Of a DNA stretch of 23,703 nt, positions 15,573-23,383 are shown one piece after another; positions within the stretch are counted from its first letter, which is position 1; each line of letters opens with the position of its first letter. Source of the DNA: an uncultured Lachnospiraceae bacterium (lineage in GTDB: Bacteria > Bacillota_A > Clostridia > Lachnospirales > Lachnospiraceae); assembly GCA_905207905.1 (NCBI GenBank), contig CAJLNC010000039.1:1-23703 (forward strand), read 5' to 3'. The notes below the pieces were generated by a model, which did not search any database, had not been told where the DNA came from, and saw nothing but the letters and a program-made list of their open reading frames with translations. Position numbers and translations under genes: made by a program.

Positions 15573-16622
15573 TTGAGTATCCTGATTGCACTTATGATCT
15601 TCAGCTTGATCGTGATTATTCATGAGCTGGGCCATTTTCTTCTGGCAAAATTCAACGGGATCGTGGTGACGGAATTTTCCCTGGGTATGGGCCCCAGGCT
15701 TTTAAGCACTGAGAGGGGAGGAACCCGGTATTCACTGAAGCTTCTTCCCTTCGGCGGTTCCTGCATGATGCTGGGAGAGGATATGGAGGATACGGGAGAG
15801 GGAACTTTTGGAAGTAAATCCGTGTGGGCCAGGATTTCTGTGATCGCCGCAGGTCCTATTTTTAACTTTATTTTGGCCTATGTATTGTCTATTTTTATCA
15901 TCAGCGCTGCGGGGGTGGATAAGCCGGTAATTATCTCTGTCACAGAGGGGTATTCTGCTGCGGAGGCAGGCATTGCACCGGGAGATATGATCACAAAGAT
16001 CAATGGCAGGAGCATTCACTTTTATCGGGAGGTGCAGAACTTTACTTTGTTTAACCAGAAATCTCTCCAGAAAGGCAAACCGGTAACAATCCAGTATATT
16101 CATGAAGGGGAGACAAGGGTGGCGGAAGTGACTCCCAGGGATGACGGTACCGGCCGCTATATTCTTGGTCTGGCAGGAAACAGGAACTACCGTTTTAAGG
16201 CAACGCCTCTGGAAGTGCTTAAATACAGCGCCTGTGAAGTGAAATTCTGGATCGATACCACCATTGGAAGCCTGAAGATGCTGGTACAGGGAGGAGTGAC
16301 CCTGGATGATGTGTCAGGTCCGGTGGGCGTAGTGGAGATGATCGGAGAAACCTATGAGGAGAGCCGCAGTGACGGCGCATTGTATGTGTGGCTGAATATG
16401 CTGAATATGGCCATACTCCTTACCGCCAATCTGGGGGTGATGAATCTTCTGCCCATTCCTGCGCTGGATGGAGGACGGCTGGTATTTTTGCTTTTGGAAG
16501 CAGTCCGGAGAAAGCGTATTGACCCAGAGATAGAGGCCAGGATCCACTTTACAGGCTTGATGCTGCTGATGCTTTTGATGGTGGTGGTACTCTTTAATGA
16601 TGTGAAGAAGATTTTTCTTTAG
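15573..16622 (+). CDS. rseP: RseP/RasP-type site-2 zinc metalloprotease
   Basis: Site-2 proteases cut within the membrane, typically anti-sigma factors and leftover signal peptides. The 349-residue product has the zinc site HELGH at 17-21 in TM1, TMs near 90-110, a PDZ-like domain (about 120-205, with SAAEAGIAPGDMITKINGR), and the third zinc ligand motif ALDGG at 297-301 in NLLPIPALDGG. The start is uncertain: TTG 15573, one base after the dxr stop, with AGGTGG at a short 4-base gap, gives MSILIALMIFSLIVIIHELGH. An in-frame ATG at 15555 would overlap dxr by 17 bases and lacks a good site. It closes the pyrH operon; the ispG and polC genes that often follow rseP in Firmicutes are not here. Confidence 0.94.
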   Translation: MSILIALMIFSLIVIIHELGHFLLAKFNGIVVTEFSLGMGPRLLSTERGGTRYSLKLLPFGGSCMMLGEDMEDTGEGTFGSKSVWARISVIAAGPIFNFILAYVLSIFIISAAGVDKPVIISVTEGYSAAEAGIAPGDMITKINGRSIHFYREVQNFTLFNQKSLQKGKPVTIQYIHEGETRVAEVTPRDDGTGRYILGLAGNRNYRFKATPLEVLKYSACEVKFWIDTTIGSLKMLVQGGVTLDDVSGPVGVVEMIGETYEESRSDGALYVWLNMLNMAILLTANLGVMNLLPIPALDGGRLVFLLLEAVRRKRIDPEIEARIHFTGLMLLMLLMVVVLFNDVKKIFL

Positions 16623-16702
16623 TGGCGGGAACGCAGAGTTTTGTGATTTTGTGTACGGGCAAATTGATACAATAAAGATAATGATAAAAACAAAAAGTTG
16701 CA

Positions 16703-16731
16703 TTGACAAAGGAGGAGAGCTGTGGTATGCT
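16703..16731 (+). promoter_or_regulatory. Second promoter candidate upstream of recA
   Basis: A perfect TTGACA (16703-16708) is followed after 17 bases by TATGCT (16726-16731), with an extended -10 TG at 16723-16724. It would give a long leader into recA. The -10 lies inside the 11-bp dyad at 16716-16743, so the site may be under repressor control, or the hairpin may only be the rseP terminator. Confidence 0.42.
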
Positions 16732-16746
16732 GACCATAGCTCTTTT
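16716..16746 (+). terminator. 11-bp hairpin with short U-run after rseP
   Basis: AGAGCTGTGGT (16716-16726) pairs with ACCATAGCTCT (16733-16743) with one G-U wobble across a 6-base loop and is followed by TTTT to 16746. It is a good candidate terminator for the pyrH-rseP operon, though the U-run is short. It overlaps the promoter-like site at 16703-16731. Confidence 0.55.
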
Positions 16747-16851
16747 ATGTAATTTGAACGTGGGATTTTTCCATCAGGGCTTTTGGTATTTGAAACCTAT
16801 GAAATAAAAACGCTTGGCAGGAGCGCACTGCGGCGAATTGGTATTTTGTTC

Positions 16852-16880
16852 TTGACAACCAGAGAAAAGTATATTACTAT
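16852..16880 (+). promoter_or_regulatory. recA promoter
   Basis: TTGACA (16852-16857), a 17-base spacer and TACTAT (16875-16880). The start point would be near 16887, just before the LexA box, so bound LexA would block initiation or early elongation. A perfect TATAAT at 16908-16913 lacks a -35 partner. Confidence 0.6.
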
Positions 16881-16894
16881 GGGAAAAGCAAAGA

Positions 16895-16908
16895 CGAACA
16901 TAAGTTCT
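16895..16908. promoter_or_regulatory. LexA (DinR) operator of recA
   Basis: CGAAC-ATAA-GTTCT matches 12 of the 14 positions of the Gram-positive SOS box CGAACRNRYGTTYC, with the full GAAC-N4-GTTC core. It lies about 8 bases past the predicted recA start point, the expected place for SOS repression. Confidence 0.75.
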
Positions 16909-16999
16909 ATAATTCCTTCTGAGGAAGGGCGTTTCGGAAAGATTTTCTGCAGACCGATAGTGGAAAGCAGAAAAAAGATGGAAAAGAAGGAGAATGATT

Positions 17000-18034
17000 A
17001 TGGCAAATGAAGATAAATTAAAAGCGCTGGATGCGGCTCTGGCCCAGATTGAGAAGCAGTTTGGAAAGGGTTCGGTGATGAAGCTGGGAGATTCCGGGAC
17101 GAACATGAATGTGGAGACGGTTTCCACCGGTTCCCTGAGCCTGGATATAGCCCTGGGCCTGGGAGGCATTCCTAAGGGAAGAATCGTGGAGATCTACGGT
17201 CCTGAGTCTAGTGGTAAAACCACAGTGGCGCTGCATATGGTGGCAGAAGTGCAGAAGCAGGGAGGTATTGCCGGATTTATTGATGCTGAGCATGCGCTGG
17301 ATCCGGTGTATGCCAAGAATATTGGTGTGGACATAGACAATCTTTATATTTCACAGCCGGACAATGGAGAGCAGGCTTTGGAGATCACGGAGACGATGGT
17401 GCGCTCCGGGGCAGTGGATATTATTATTGTGGACTCCGTGGCGGCTCTGGTTCCCAAGGCAGAGATTGACGGAGACATGGGAGATTCTCATGTGGGTCTT
17501 CAGGCACGGCTGATGTCGCAGGCCCTGCGAAAGCTCACCGGCGTGATCAGCAAGTCCAACTGTACGGTGATCTTTATCAACCAGCTTCGTGAGAAGGTAG
17601 GTGTCATGTTTGGAAATCCGGAGACTACCACCGGAGGCCGGGCGCTGAAGTTCTATTCTTCCATCCGTATGGATGTTCGGCGGATTGAGTCCCTGAAACA
17701 GGGAGGAGAGGTGATCGGCAACCGCACCAGAATCAAGGTGGTCAAGAATAAGATCGCTCCGCCCTTTAAGGAGGCTGAGTTCGATATTATGTTTGGCAAA
17801 GGCATCTCAAGAGAAGGTGATGTGCTGGATCTGGCTGTCAGTGAGAATATTGTAAATAAGAGCGGTGCCTGGTATGCCTATGAGGACAATAAGATCGGTC
17901 AGGGCCGGGAGAATGCCAAGATCTATTTAAAAGAGCATCCTGAGACAATGGAGGAGATCGAGCGGAAGGTACGGATCAGCCGGGGACTTTTGGAGGAGGA
18001 ACATGCTGATAACGAGAGTGGAGCCGGAGAATAA
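17000..18034 (+). CDS. recA: Recombinase RecA
   Basis: RecA forms filaments on single-stranded DNA, carries out strand exchange and triggers LexA self-cleavage. The 344-residue product has the Walker [10 protein letters not shown] from 67, the Walker B stretch [41 protein letters not shown] covering loop L2, and the C-terminal domain ending in an acidic [13 protein letters not shown]. The start is ATG 17000, with AAGGAG (16987-16992) 7 bases upstream; the ATG at 16994 is too close to that site. A LexA box lies upstream, so SOS control is expected. Its last 32 bases are also the start of recX. Confidence 0.99.
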   Translation: MANEDKLKALDAALAQIEKQFGKGSVMKLGDSGTNMNVETVSTGSLSLDIALGLGGIPKGRIVEIYGPESSGKTTVALHMVAEVQKQGGIAGFIDAEHALDPVYAKNIGVDIDNLYISQPDNGEQALEITETMVRSGAVDIIIVDSVAALVPKAEIDGDMGDSHVGLQARLMSQALRKLTGVISKSNCTVIFINQLREKVGVMFGNPETTTGGRALKFYSSIRMDVRRIESLKQGGEVIGNRTRIKVVKNKIAPPFKEAEFDIMFGKGISREGDVLDLAVSENIVNKSGAWYAYEDNKIGQGRENAKIYLKEHPETMEEIERKVRISRGLLEEEHADNESGAGE

Positions 18035-18596
18035 AAGCCGGTATCGCATCTGGCTGAACGATGAGCCAGCCTTTCGCCTTTATAAGGCGGAGGTTTTAAG
18101 GTATGGAATCCGGGAGGGAGAGGAGCTTTCCCGAGAAATGCAGGAGGAGATTTACAGCGCAGTTTTGCTGAAGCGGGCAAAACTGCGCTGCATGCATCTT
18201 CTGGAGCGGATGGACAAGACAGAGCAGCAGCTGCGCTGTAAATTAAAACAGGAGGAATATCCGGATGCGGTGGCAGAAGACGCCATTGCTTATGTAAAGT
18301 CCTATGGCTATGTGGATGATTTTCGCTACGCCCTGAATTATATTGAGAGCCAGAAGGAGAGAAAGAGCAGGCAGCAGATCCAGTTTGAGCTTAGGAACAG
18401 AGGAATATCAGGTGAAACGGTGTCCGCTGCCTTTGAAGAGTCGGAGCCAGTGGATGTAAAGGCTCAGATTTTGCGGCTGGCAAAGAAAAAACGATTCGAT
18501 CTTCACAGCCAGGATCCAATCAGCAGACAGAAATTTTGTCAATTTTTACTAAGAAAGGGTTTTTCCTATTCAGATATTAAGAAAGCATTGACATAA
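18003..18596 (+). CDS. recX: RecA regulator RecX
   Basis: RecX binds RecA filaments and limits their growth and activity. The 197-residue protein has the three-helix-repeat build of the family: an N-terminal [20 protein letters not shown], then [46 protein letters not shown] and [13 protein letters not shown] at the end. ATG 18003 lies inside recA, 32 bases before its stop, and uses the GGAGGAGG that encodes the end of RecA, so translation is coupled. A downstream start would remove the conserved N-terminus, which supports the overlap. The -35 of the rny promoter overlaps its last codons. Confidence 0.93.
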   Translation: MLITRVEPENKSRYRIWLNDEPAFRLYKAEVLRYGIREGEELSREMQEEIYSAVLLKRAKLRCMHLLERMDKTEQQLRCKLKQEEYPDAVAEDAIAYVKSYGYVDDFRYALNYIESQKERKSRQQIQFELRNRGISGETVSAAFEESEPVDVKAQILRLAKKKRFDLHSQDPISRQKFCQFLLRKGFSYSDIKKALT

Positions 18597-18616
18597 TTCA
18601 CGAAAAAGGATAAAAT
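18588..18616 (+). promoter_or_regulatory. Strong predicted promoter of rny
   Basis: A perfect TTGACA (18588-18593), a 17-base spacer and TAAAAT (18611-18616). The -35 is formed by the last two codons of recX, directly before its TAA. Transcription would start near 18623, about 40 bases before the rny GTG. Confidence 0.68.
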
Positions 18617-18663
18617 TGTAATGTTGTTTCCGAACAATGAAAATCAAATAAGGAGGTGCTCCT

Positions 18664-20223
18664 GTGCAGACTGATGCAGTGATGATCATAATTGCTGTTT
18701 TGATCACACTGGTTGTTGCGGTACCGGTTACCAGTCTGATTGCCGTGAACTACAGAAAGAAATTTGTAGAAGCCAAGATCGGCAGTGCAGAAGAAAAAGC
18801 CAGACAGATTATCGATGACGCATTAAAGACTGCAGAGACCAAAAAGCGTGAGGCACTTCTGGAAGCGAAGGAAGAATCTTTGAAGATGAAAAATGAGTCT
18901 GAAAAAGAGACAAGAGAGCGCAGAACAGAATTGCAGCGTTATGAAAAGCGGGTTTTGTCAAAGGAAGAGAGTGTTGACAAAAAAGCAGAATCTCTGGAAC
19001 GTCGTGAGACCAGCATTACAGCAAAAGAAGAAGATCTGAAAAGGAAGCGTGCAGAAGTTGAAAAACTTCATGGACAAAGAGTACAGGAACTGGAGCGAAT
19101 CTCAGGTTTAACCTCCGAACAAGCAAAAGATTATCTTTTAAAAACTGTTGAAGACGAAGTAAAAACGGACACTGCCAAGTTATATAAAGAACTTGAGAGC
19201 AGGGCCAAAGAGGAAGCGAACAAGAAGGCGAAGGAGTGTGTGGTGACAGCCATTCAAAGATGTGCTGCTGATCATGTATCCGAGACCACCATCTCTGTTG
19301 TGCAGCTTCCCAATGATGAGATGAAGGGCCGGATTATTGGTCGTGAGGGCCGGAATATCCGTACTTTGGAGACCATGACCGGAGTGGATCTGATTATTGA
19401 CGATACACCGGAAGCAGTGATTTTATCCGGCTTCGATCCGATCCGACGGGAAGTGGCCAGGATTGCACTGGAAAAGCTGATTGTGGATGGAAGAATTCAT
19501 CCGGCCAGAATCGAAGAGATGGTAGAGAAGGCGCAGAAGGAAGTGGACGCCATGATCCGGGAGGAAGGAGAGTCTGCTGCCCTGGAAGTGGGTGTGCATG
19601 GCATCCATCCGGAGTTGATTCGGCTGCTGGGACGTATGAAATTCCGTACCAGCTATGGTCAGAATGCGCTGAAGCATTCTATCGAGGTCGCTCATCTGTC
19701 AGGACTTCTGGCAGGAGAGATCGGCGTGGACGTTCGCATGGCCAAACGTGCAGGTTTGCTGCATGATATTGGTAAGTCCATAGACCATGATGTGGAGGGA
19801 TCCCATATTCAGATCGGTGCGGATCTGTGTAGAAAATACAAAGAATCAGCCATCGTTGTGAATGCGGTGGAGGCTCATCATGGAGATGTGGAGGCAACGT
19901 CTCTCATTGCCTGCATTGTACAGGCTGCCGATACCATTTCAGCTGCCCGGCCAGGCGCCAGAAGAGAGACACTGGAAACATATACCAACAGATTAAAACA
20001 GTTAGAAGATATCACCAATGGCTTTAAAGGTGTAGAAAAATCATTTGCTATACAGGCGGGAAGAGAGATTCGTATTATGGTTGTTCCAGATCAGGTAAAT
20101 GATGCGGAGATGGTGCTTATGGCAAGAGACATTGCCAAGCAGATTGAGGCAGAACTGGAATATCCGGGCCAGATCAAGGTCAGCGTGATCCGGGAATCAA
20201 GAGTTGTGGATTACGCAAAATAA
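18664..20223 (+). CDS. rny: Ribonuclease Y
   Basis: RNase Y is the membrane-bound endonuclease that starts mRNA decay in many Firmicutes. The 519-residue product has the standard order: an N-terminal TM (about 4-28), a long charged coiled coil to about 200, a KH domain with [10 protein letters not shown] at 222-231, an HD domain with the metal-binding LLHDIGK (H367-D368), and a C-terminal region ending [16 protein letters not shown]. The length is typical. The start is GTG 18664, with a perfect AGGAGG (18651-18656) 7 bases upstream. It follows recA-recX but has its own strong promoter, so it need not depend on SOS induction. A large palindromic element with a T7 run lies after the stop. Confidence 0.98.
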   Translation: MQTDAVMIIIAVLITLVVAVPVTSLIAVNYRKKFVEAKIGSAEEKARQIIDDALKTAETKKREALLEAKEESLKMKNESEKETRERRTELQRYEKRVLSKEESVDKKAESLERRETSITAKEEDLKRKRAEVEKLHGQRVQELERISGLTSEQAKDYLLKTVEDEVKTDTAKLYKELESRAKEEANKKAKECVVTAIQRCAADHVSETTISVVQLPNDEMKGRIIGREGRNIRTLETMTGVDLIIDDTPEAVILSGFDPIRREVARIALEKLIVDGRIHPARIEEMVEKAQKEVDAMIREEGESAALEVGVHGIHPELIRLLGRMKFRTSYGQNALKHSIEVAHLSGLLAGEIGVDVRMAKRAGLLHDIGKSIDHDVEGSHIQIGADLCRKYKESAIVVNAVEAHHGDVEATSLIACIVQAADTISAARPGARRETLETYTNRLKQLEDITNGFKGVEKSFAIQAGREIRIMVVPDQVNDAEMVLMARDIAKQIEAELEYPGQIKVSVIRESRVVDYAK

Positions 20224-20239
20224 TATAGAACCAGAGAGA

Positions 20240-20374
20240 ACAGGCAGGGGATGTTGCAAAATATCTTCGGTGGTATCCTTTCGGGTGATTTTCTCCAAAA
20301 ACGAATATGTTTTCGGAGAAAATTGCACCGAAAATCCACTGGGATTAGCATTTTGCAGCATCTCCTGTTTTTTT
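20240..20374 (+). repeat. Nested palindromic element ending in a T7 run (rny terminator)
   Basis: ACAGG (20240-20244) pairs with CCTGT (20364-20368). GATGTTGCAAAAT (20250-20262) pairs with ATTTTGCAGCATC (20350-20362), one T-G wobble. At the centre ATTTTCTCC (20288-20296) pairs perfectly with GGAGAAAAT (20315-20323). The parts between pair imperfectly (TTTCGG with CCGAAA). The whole is one long imperfect hairpin followed by seven T, able to terminate rny. Its size and its arms, shared with 12803-12846, suggest a dispersed MITE- or REP-like element. Confidence 0.65.
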
Positions 20375-20408
20375 ATGTCATAGGAAATTGCGTCCTATGA
20401 CATAAAAA
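20370..20408. repeat. 16-bp perfect palindrome
   Basis: TTTTTATGTCATAGGA (20370-20385) and TCCTATGACATAAAAA (20393-20408) are exact complements around a 7-base loop, AATTGCG. It shares its T-run with the preceding element and could terminate transcription from either side. Perfect pairing of this length is far beyond chance. Confidence 0.7.
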
Positions 20409-20478
20409 GCCCGTAGGGCAAATATGCGCAGCTACGCGCGCGGAATAAAGATGTGCTGCTTAGAAAACTGGTTTGCGG

Positions 20479-20495
20479 AGTGTGCGATGCACACT
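20479..20495. repeat. 7-bp hairpin with 3-base loop
   Basis: AGTGTGC (20479-20485), loop GAT, GCACACT (20489-20495). It is the last palindrome of the cluster after rny and has no U-run. Confidence 0.45.
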
Positions 20496-20555
20496 TTGTT
20501 CTATCGTTCCCGTTTTGCCCATAAGATACAGTGAGGGAAACAATGGGAGAACTGT

Positions 20556-21134
20556 ATGAAAAAGAGGGAGACAACGATGCTGCTTTTACTCTTCTGCGGA
20601 GGAATTTTGGGAGGCCTTTTGCTTCCCAGGTGGCTGTTTCTAAATGGAGGGATGGAGCTTGCCTTTTTAAACGCTGCGGCGTTACAGGAGTATCAGGCCT
20701 TGCGATTGAATTATTATAGGCTGTTGAAGGAGGTGGCGGTAAACCGGCTGACGTTGTTTCTGCTGCTGTTTTTTTCTTCTTACACCGCAGCCGGAATCTG
20801 GATTTTGTCAGGAACGGCAGCATTTTTCGGCCTCTCTGTGGGCGTGTTCACAGCTCTTTTGGTGATGCAGATGAAGTACTGGGGGATTTTATTCGGCATC
20901 TGTGCGCTGATTCCCCACTGGTTATTTTATGGAGTCTGTGGAAGGGAGTTGGCATTTTTTCAGCTCCGAAGGAGAGAAAGGACGCTGCTTTGCAATGAGA
21001 ATGTGGTGCCCTCCTACAATAAAAAGGTATTTTTGGATTTTTTAAAGATGCTGGGGATCCTGCTTGCAGGAATCATTGCAGAAGTTTATGTAAATCCATG
21101 GATCTTGAAATTATTTTTCCAGATGTATCAATAG
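20556..21134 (+). CDS. SpoIIM-like (DUF95) membrane protein
   Basis: The 192-residue product is a small polytopic membrane protein: an N-terminal TM (about 8-28), a loop with ALQEYQALRLNYYRLLKEV, then TMs near 65-85, 87-105, 112-132 and 165-185. The centre, FFGLSVGVFTALLVMQMKYWGILFG with ALIPHWLFYGV, resembles the conserved core of SpoIIM, where a Gly-rich helix is followed by a LPQN-like turn. In B. subtilis SpoIIM joins SpoIID and SpoIIP in the complex that drives engulfment during sporulation. The match is by pattern only, and the Pro-His replaces the usual Pro-Gln. ATG 20556 has GGGAGA 5 bases upstream; an alternative ATG at 20577 has GAGGGAG. No partner sporulation gene is near, and a terminator follows at 21223. 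Confidence 0.55.
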   Translation: MKKRETTMLLLLFCGGILGGLLLPRWLFLNGGMELAFLNAAALQEYQALRLNYYRLLKEVAVNRLTLFLLLFFSSYTAAGIWILSGTAAFFGLSVGVFTALLVMQMKYWGILFGICALIPHWLFYGVCGRELAFFQLRRRERTLLCNENVVPSYNKKVFLDFLKMLGILLAGIIAEVYVNPWILKLFFQMYQ

Positions 21135-21156
21135 ATCAGTGTACATATCAAAAAAC

Positions 21157-21171
21157 GGCTGTGAAACAGCC
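21157..21171. repeat. 6-bp hairpin after the SpoIIM-like gene
   Basis: GGCTGT (21157-21162), loop GAA, ACAGCC (21166-21171). No U-run follows. The next 30 bases hold a short direct repeat, CTGTTAC. Confidence 0.35.
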
Positions 21172-21222
21172 AATTCCAGCTGTTACGGCGGAACTGTTAC
21201 AAATATTTCTATAAAATAATAG

Positions 21223-21248
21223 AAAACAGGTGACTTTACCTGTTTTTT
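21223..21248 (+). terminator. Intrinsic terminator before deoD
   Basis: AAAACAGGT (21223-21231), a 6-base loop, ACCTGTTTT (21238-21246) and a T run to 21248. The stem is perfect and A/T-flanked on both sides, so it probably works in both directions, but on this strand it ends the SpoIIM-like transcript. Confidence 0.75.
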
Positions 21249-21319
21249 GTGCTATATTGAAATATAACGAATCCTTGTTTATTGTGCAAAATGTTCAAAA
21301 CAGTGGATGATCCTGTTTG

Positions 21320-21325
21320 TATAAG
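21320..21325 (+). promoter_or_regulatory. Possible -10 element for deoD
   Basis: TATAAG (21320-21325) lies 35 bases before the deoD ATG. The -35 at 17 bases (AAAACA) matches only 3 of 6, so the promoter call is weak. A promoter must exist in this 112-base stretch because a terminator precedes it. Confidence 0.28.
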
Positions 21326-21360
21326 CGGACAGGAAGAATAGAGAGGAGGAATATCGCAGT

Positions 21361-22065
21361 ATGTCAACAGCGCATAATAGTGCTAAGATGGGAGATATCG
21401 CGGAAACCGTTCTGCTTCCGGGAGATCCTTTGAGAGCCAAATTTATTGCAGAGAATTTTCTGGAGGATGTGGTTCAGTTTAACTCTGTGAGAAATATGTT
21501 TGGTTTTACTGGAACCTACAAAGGCAAAAAGGTGTCTGTTATGGGAACAGGTATGGGATGTGCTTCCATCGGAATTTATTCTTATGAACTGATCCATTTT
21601 TACGGCGTGAAGAATTTGATCCGTATCGGGTCCTGCGGAGCTATGCAGGAGAACCTGAAGTTGGGCGATATCGTGATGGCTATTGGCGCCAGCACGGATT
21701 CCAATTATGCTCATCAGTATCAGCTTCCGGGAACGATTTCAGCCACCGCTTCCTATGAACTTCTGGTAAAGGCTCAGCAGTCAGCCCAAAAGCATCAGTT
21801 CCCCCATGTGGTGGGAAATGTATTGTCTTCTGACATTTTCTACGGAGAGACGCAGGAGTGGAAGATCTGGGCAAAGATGGGAACTCTTGCAGCCGAGATG
21901 GAGAGTTTTGCACTGTATTGCAATGCCGCCAGAGCGGGAGTCAATGCTCTGGGCATCTTTACGGTGTCTGATTCTATGGTGACCGGGGAGGCTATGCCGG
22001 CAGAAGAGCGCCAGACAAGCTTCACCAACATGATGACCGTTGCCCTGGAGACGGCCTGTGAGTAG
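21361..22065 (+). CDS. deoD: Purine-nucleoside phosphorylase, DeoD type
   Basis: DeoD splits purine (deoxy)nucleosides with phosphate into base and (deoxy)ribose 1-phosphate. The 234-residue product follows E. coli DeoD closely: LLPGDPLRAKFIAENFLED with the phosphate-binding GD..R, MGTGMGCASIGIYSYEL, LIRIGSCGAMQ, and AAEMESFALYC for ribose binding. The catalytic D204 in TVSDSM and R217 in PAEERQTSF fall at the same residue numbers as in E. coli. AGAGGAGG lies 9-15 bases before the ATG. It is followed 61 bases later by a BMP-family nucleoside-binding lipoprotein, which suggests coupled import and breakdown of purine nucleosides. Confidence 0.97.
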   Translation: MSTAHNSAKMGDIAETVLLPGDPLRAKFIAENFLEDVVQFNSVRNMFGFTGTYKGKKVSVMGTGMGCASIGIYSYELIHFYGVKNLIRIGSCGAMQENLKLGDIVMAIGASTDSNYAHQYQLPGTISATASYELLVKAQQSAQKHQFPHVVGNVLSSDIFYGETQEWKIWAKMGTLAAEMESFALYCNAARAGVNALGIFTVSDSMVTGEAMPAEERQTSFTNMMTVALETACE

Positions 22066-22126
22066 AGGGAATGGGTATCATTCCAAGAGATACTTCAAAT
22101 AAAGTTTATCGAGAGGAGAAACAAGA

Positions 22127-23293
22127 ATGAAGAAAGCATTAGCATTTACCCTGTCTTTGGCTATGGTGATGTCCATGGCAACCGGATGCAGCAGCAAGCC
22201 TAAGGAGACGGAAGCTCCCAAAGCAGAAACAGAGGCAAAAACAGAAGCCGGTGTGGAGACGGAAGCTTCCACAGAGAAGACTACTTCCGGCGATACTTAT
22301 AAGGCTGCGCTGCTGGTTCCGGGCACTTTAGGCGACAAATCTTTCTGGGATTCTTCCAACGAGGGTCTGCAGAAGCTGAAAGATGAGCTGGGAGAAGAAG
22401 TGTTTGATTTCAAAGTAGAGCAGATGGGCGGAAACGCTGCAGATATGGCAGATTATGAGCCTACTTTTCTGGATTACGCGGATACAGGAGAGTATGATGT
22501 GATTATCACCGGTTCCTGGCAGTGTGTGGATGCATTGATTGCTGCTATGGAGATGTATCCGGATCAGAAATTCATCCTGTTCGATGAGGAGTTTGATTTT
22601 GAAGGAAACGGAAATCCTGAGACTCTTTACAACGTACTGTTTAAGCAGAACGAGGTTTCTTACCTGGTAGGTGCTGCAGCAGCTATGATGTCTGAGAGCG
22701 GAATCATCAGCTTCTTAGGCGGAATGGACGGAAAAGTAATTCATGACTTTATGGTAGGCTATATCCAGGGTGCAAAGGATACCAACCCGGACATCAAAGT
22801 GGCAGTCAGCATGGTAGGAAACTATGAAGACTCCGCAAAAGGTAAAGATCTGTCTCTGGCTATGTACAATGCAGGCGCAGACGTTGGATTTAACGTAGCA
22901 GGAAATGCAGGACTTGGATTGATCGAAGCTGCTGCTGAGACCGGAAAGTATGCATTTGGTGTTGACTCTGACCAGGCAGCGCTGCTTCCGGATTATGCAG
23001 ATTATATTCCTTCTTCTGCATTGAAGAATGTAGGAGATGCTCTGTACCGTGCCATCAAGCTGGATATGGAAGGAAGCCTTGGCTGGGGTACTGTAGAATC
23101 TCTTGGATTTGCAGAGAATGGTGTTGCTCTTGTGAAAGATGCTCATTATGAGTCTATCGTTCCGGAAGAAGTACGGACTGCTGTGGATGAACTGGAAGAG
23201 AAGATCACCAACGGTGAGATTACTGTTCTGTCCTCCAACACCATGACCACTGAAGAAATTGATGAGCTGAAAGCTTCCGTAGCTGTTCAGTAA
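22127..23293 (+). CDS. BMP-family (PnrA-like) ABC transporter substrate-binding lipoprotein
   Basis: BMP-family proteins catch nucleosides outside the cell for an ABC importer. The 388-residue product has a lipoprotein signal MKKALAFTLSLAMVMSMATG with the lipid-modified C21, an acidic Glu/Ala/Thr-rich linker (about 22-55), then the periplasmic-binding fold: LLVPGTLGDKSFWDSSNEGL, ITGSWQCVDALIAAME, FKQNEVSYLVGAAAAMMSE, GIISFLGGMDGKVIHDFMVGY and FGVDSDQAALLPDY. The Trp in SFWDSS and the F-D pattern fit PnrA-like nucleoside binders. GAGAGGAG lies just before the ATG. It follows deoD and precedes an ABC ATPase with a strong hairpin between, the usual way to make more binding protein than transporter. 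Substrate inferred from family and from deoD. Confidence 0.9.
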   Translation: MKKALAFTLSLAMVMSMATGCSSKPKETEAPKAETEAKTEAGVETEASTEKTTSGDTYKAALLVPGTLGDKSFWDSSNEGLQKLKDELGEEVFDFKVEQMGGNAADMADYEPTFLDYADTGEYDVIITGSWQCVDALIAAMEMYPDQKFILFDEEFDFEGNGNPETLYNVLFKQNEVSYLVGAAAAMMSESGIISFLGGMDGKVIHDFMVGYIQGAKDTNPDIKVAVSMVGNYEDSAKGKDLSLAMYNAGADVGFNVAGNAGLGLIEAAAETGKYAFGVDSDQAALLPDYADYIPSSALKNVGDALYRAIKLDMEGSLGWGTVESLGFAENGVALVKDAHYESIVPEEVRTAVDELEEKITNGEITVLSSNTMTTEEIDELKASVAVQ

Positions 23294-23300
23294 GATTTTT

Positions 23301-23344
23301 AAAAGGGAGGCTGCCGGATTTTGCTGGGGCAGACCTCCCTTTTT
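23301..23344 (+). terminator. Intercistronic terminator between binding protein and ABC ATPase
   Basis: AAAAGGGAGG plus CTGCC (23301-23315) pairs with GGCAG (23328-23332) and CCTCCCTTTT (23334-23343), 15 pairs with one bulged A and a 12-base loop, followed by the T run to 23344. It is strong enough to stop most transcripts, leaving a minority to read into the ATPase gene. Confidence 0.8.
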
Positions 23345-23383
23345 CCATTGTGAATACTTAATGAAAGAGAAGGCGGTGAGCAG

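Larger units (their letters stand above)
16623..16999. other. 377-base control region between rseP and recA
   Basis: No gene is supported; a 75-codon frame at 16783-17010 runs out of frame through the promoter and the recA ribosome-binding site. The region holds a promoter-like site fused to a dyad at 16703-16746, the recA promoter at 16852-16880, the LexA box at 16895-16908, and a small CCTTC/GAAGG hairpin near 16915-16928. Confidence 0.6.
20224..20555. other. 332-base intergenic region filled with palindromes
   Basis: No gene is supported. It holds the nested palindrome at 20240-20374, the 16-bp perfect palindrome at 20370-20408, a GCCC/GGGC hairpin at 20409-20419, a (CG)4 tract at 20435-20442 and an AGTGTGC/GCACACT hairpin at 20479-20495. 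The last 60 bases before the SpoIIM-like gene show no convincing sigma-A promoter. Confidence 0.65.

Noticed and set aside
20525..20532. GATACAGT as a sigma-E -10 element for the SpoIIM-like gene
   Set aside because: It resembles CATACANT, but no matching -35 was found at the right distance, so it is too weak to list.
21175..21201. CTGTTAC direct repeat as an operator
   Set aside because: Only two short copies just before a terminator; likely chance.
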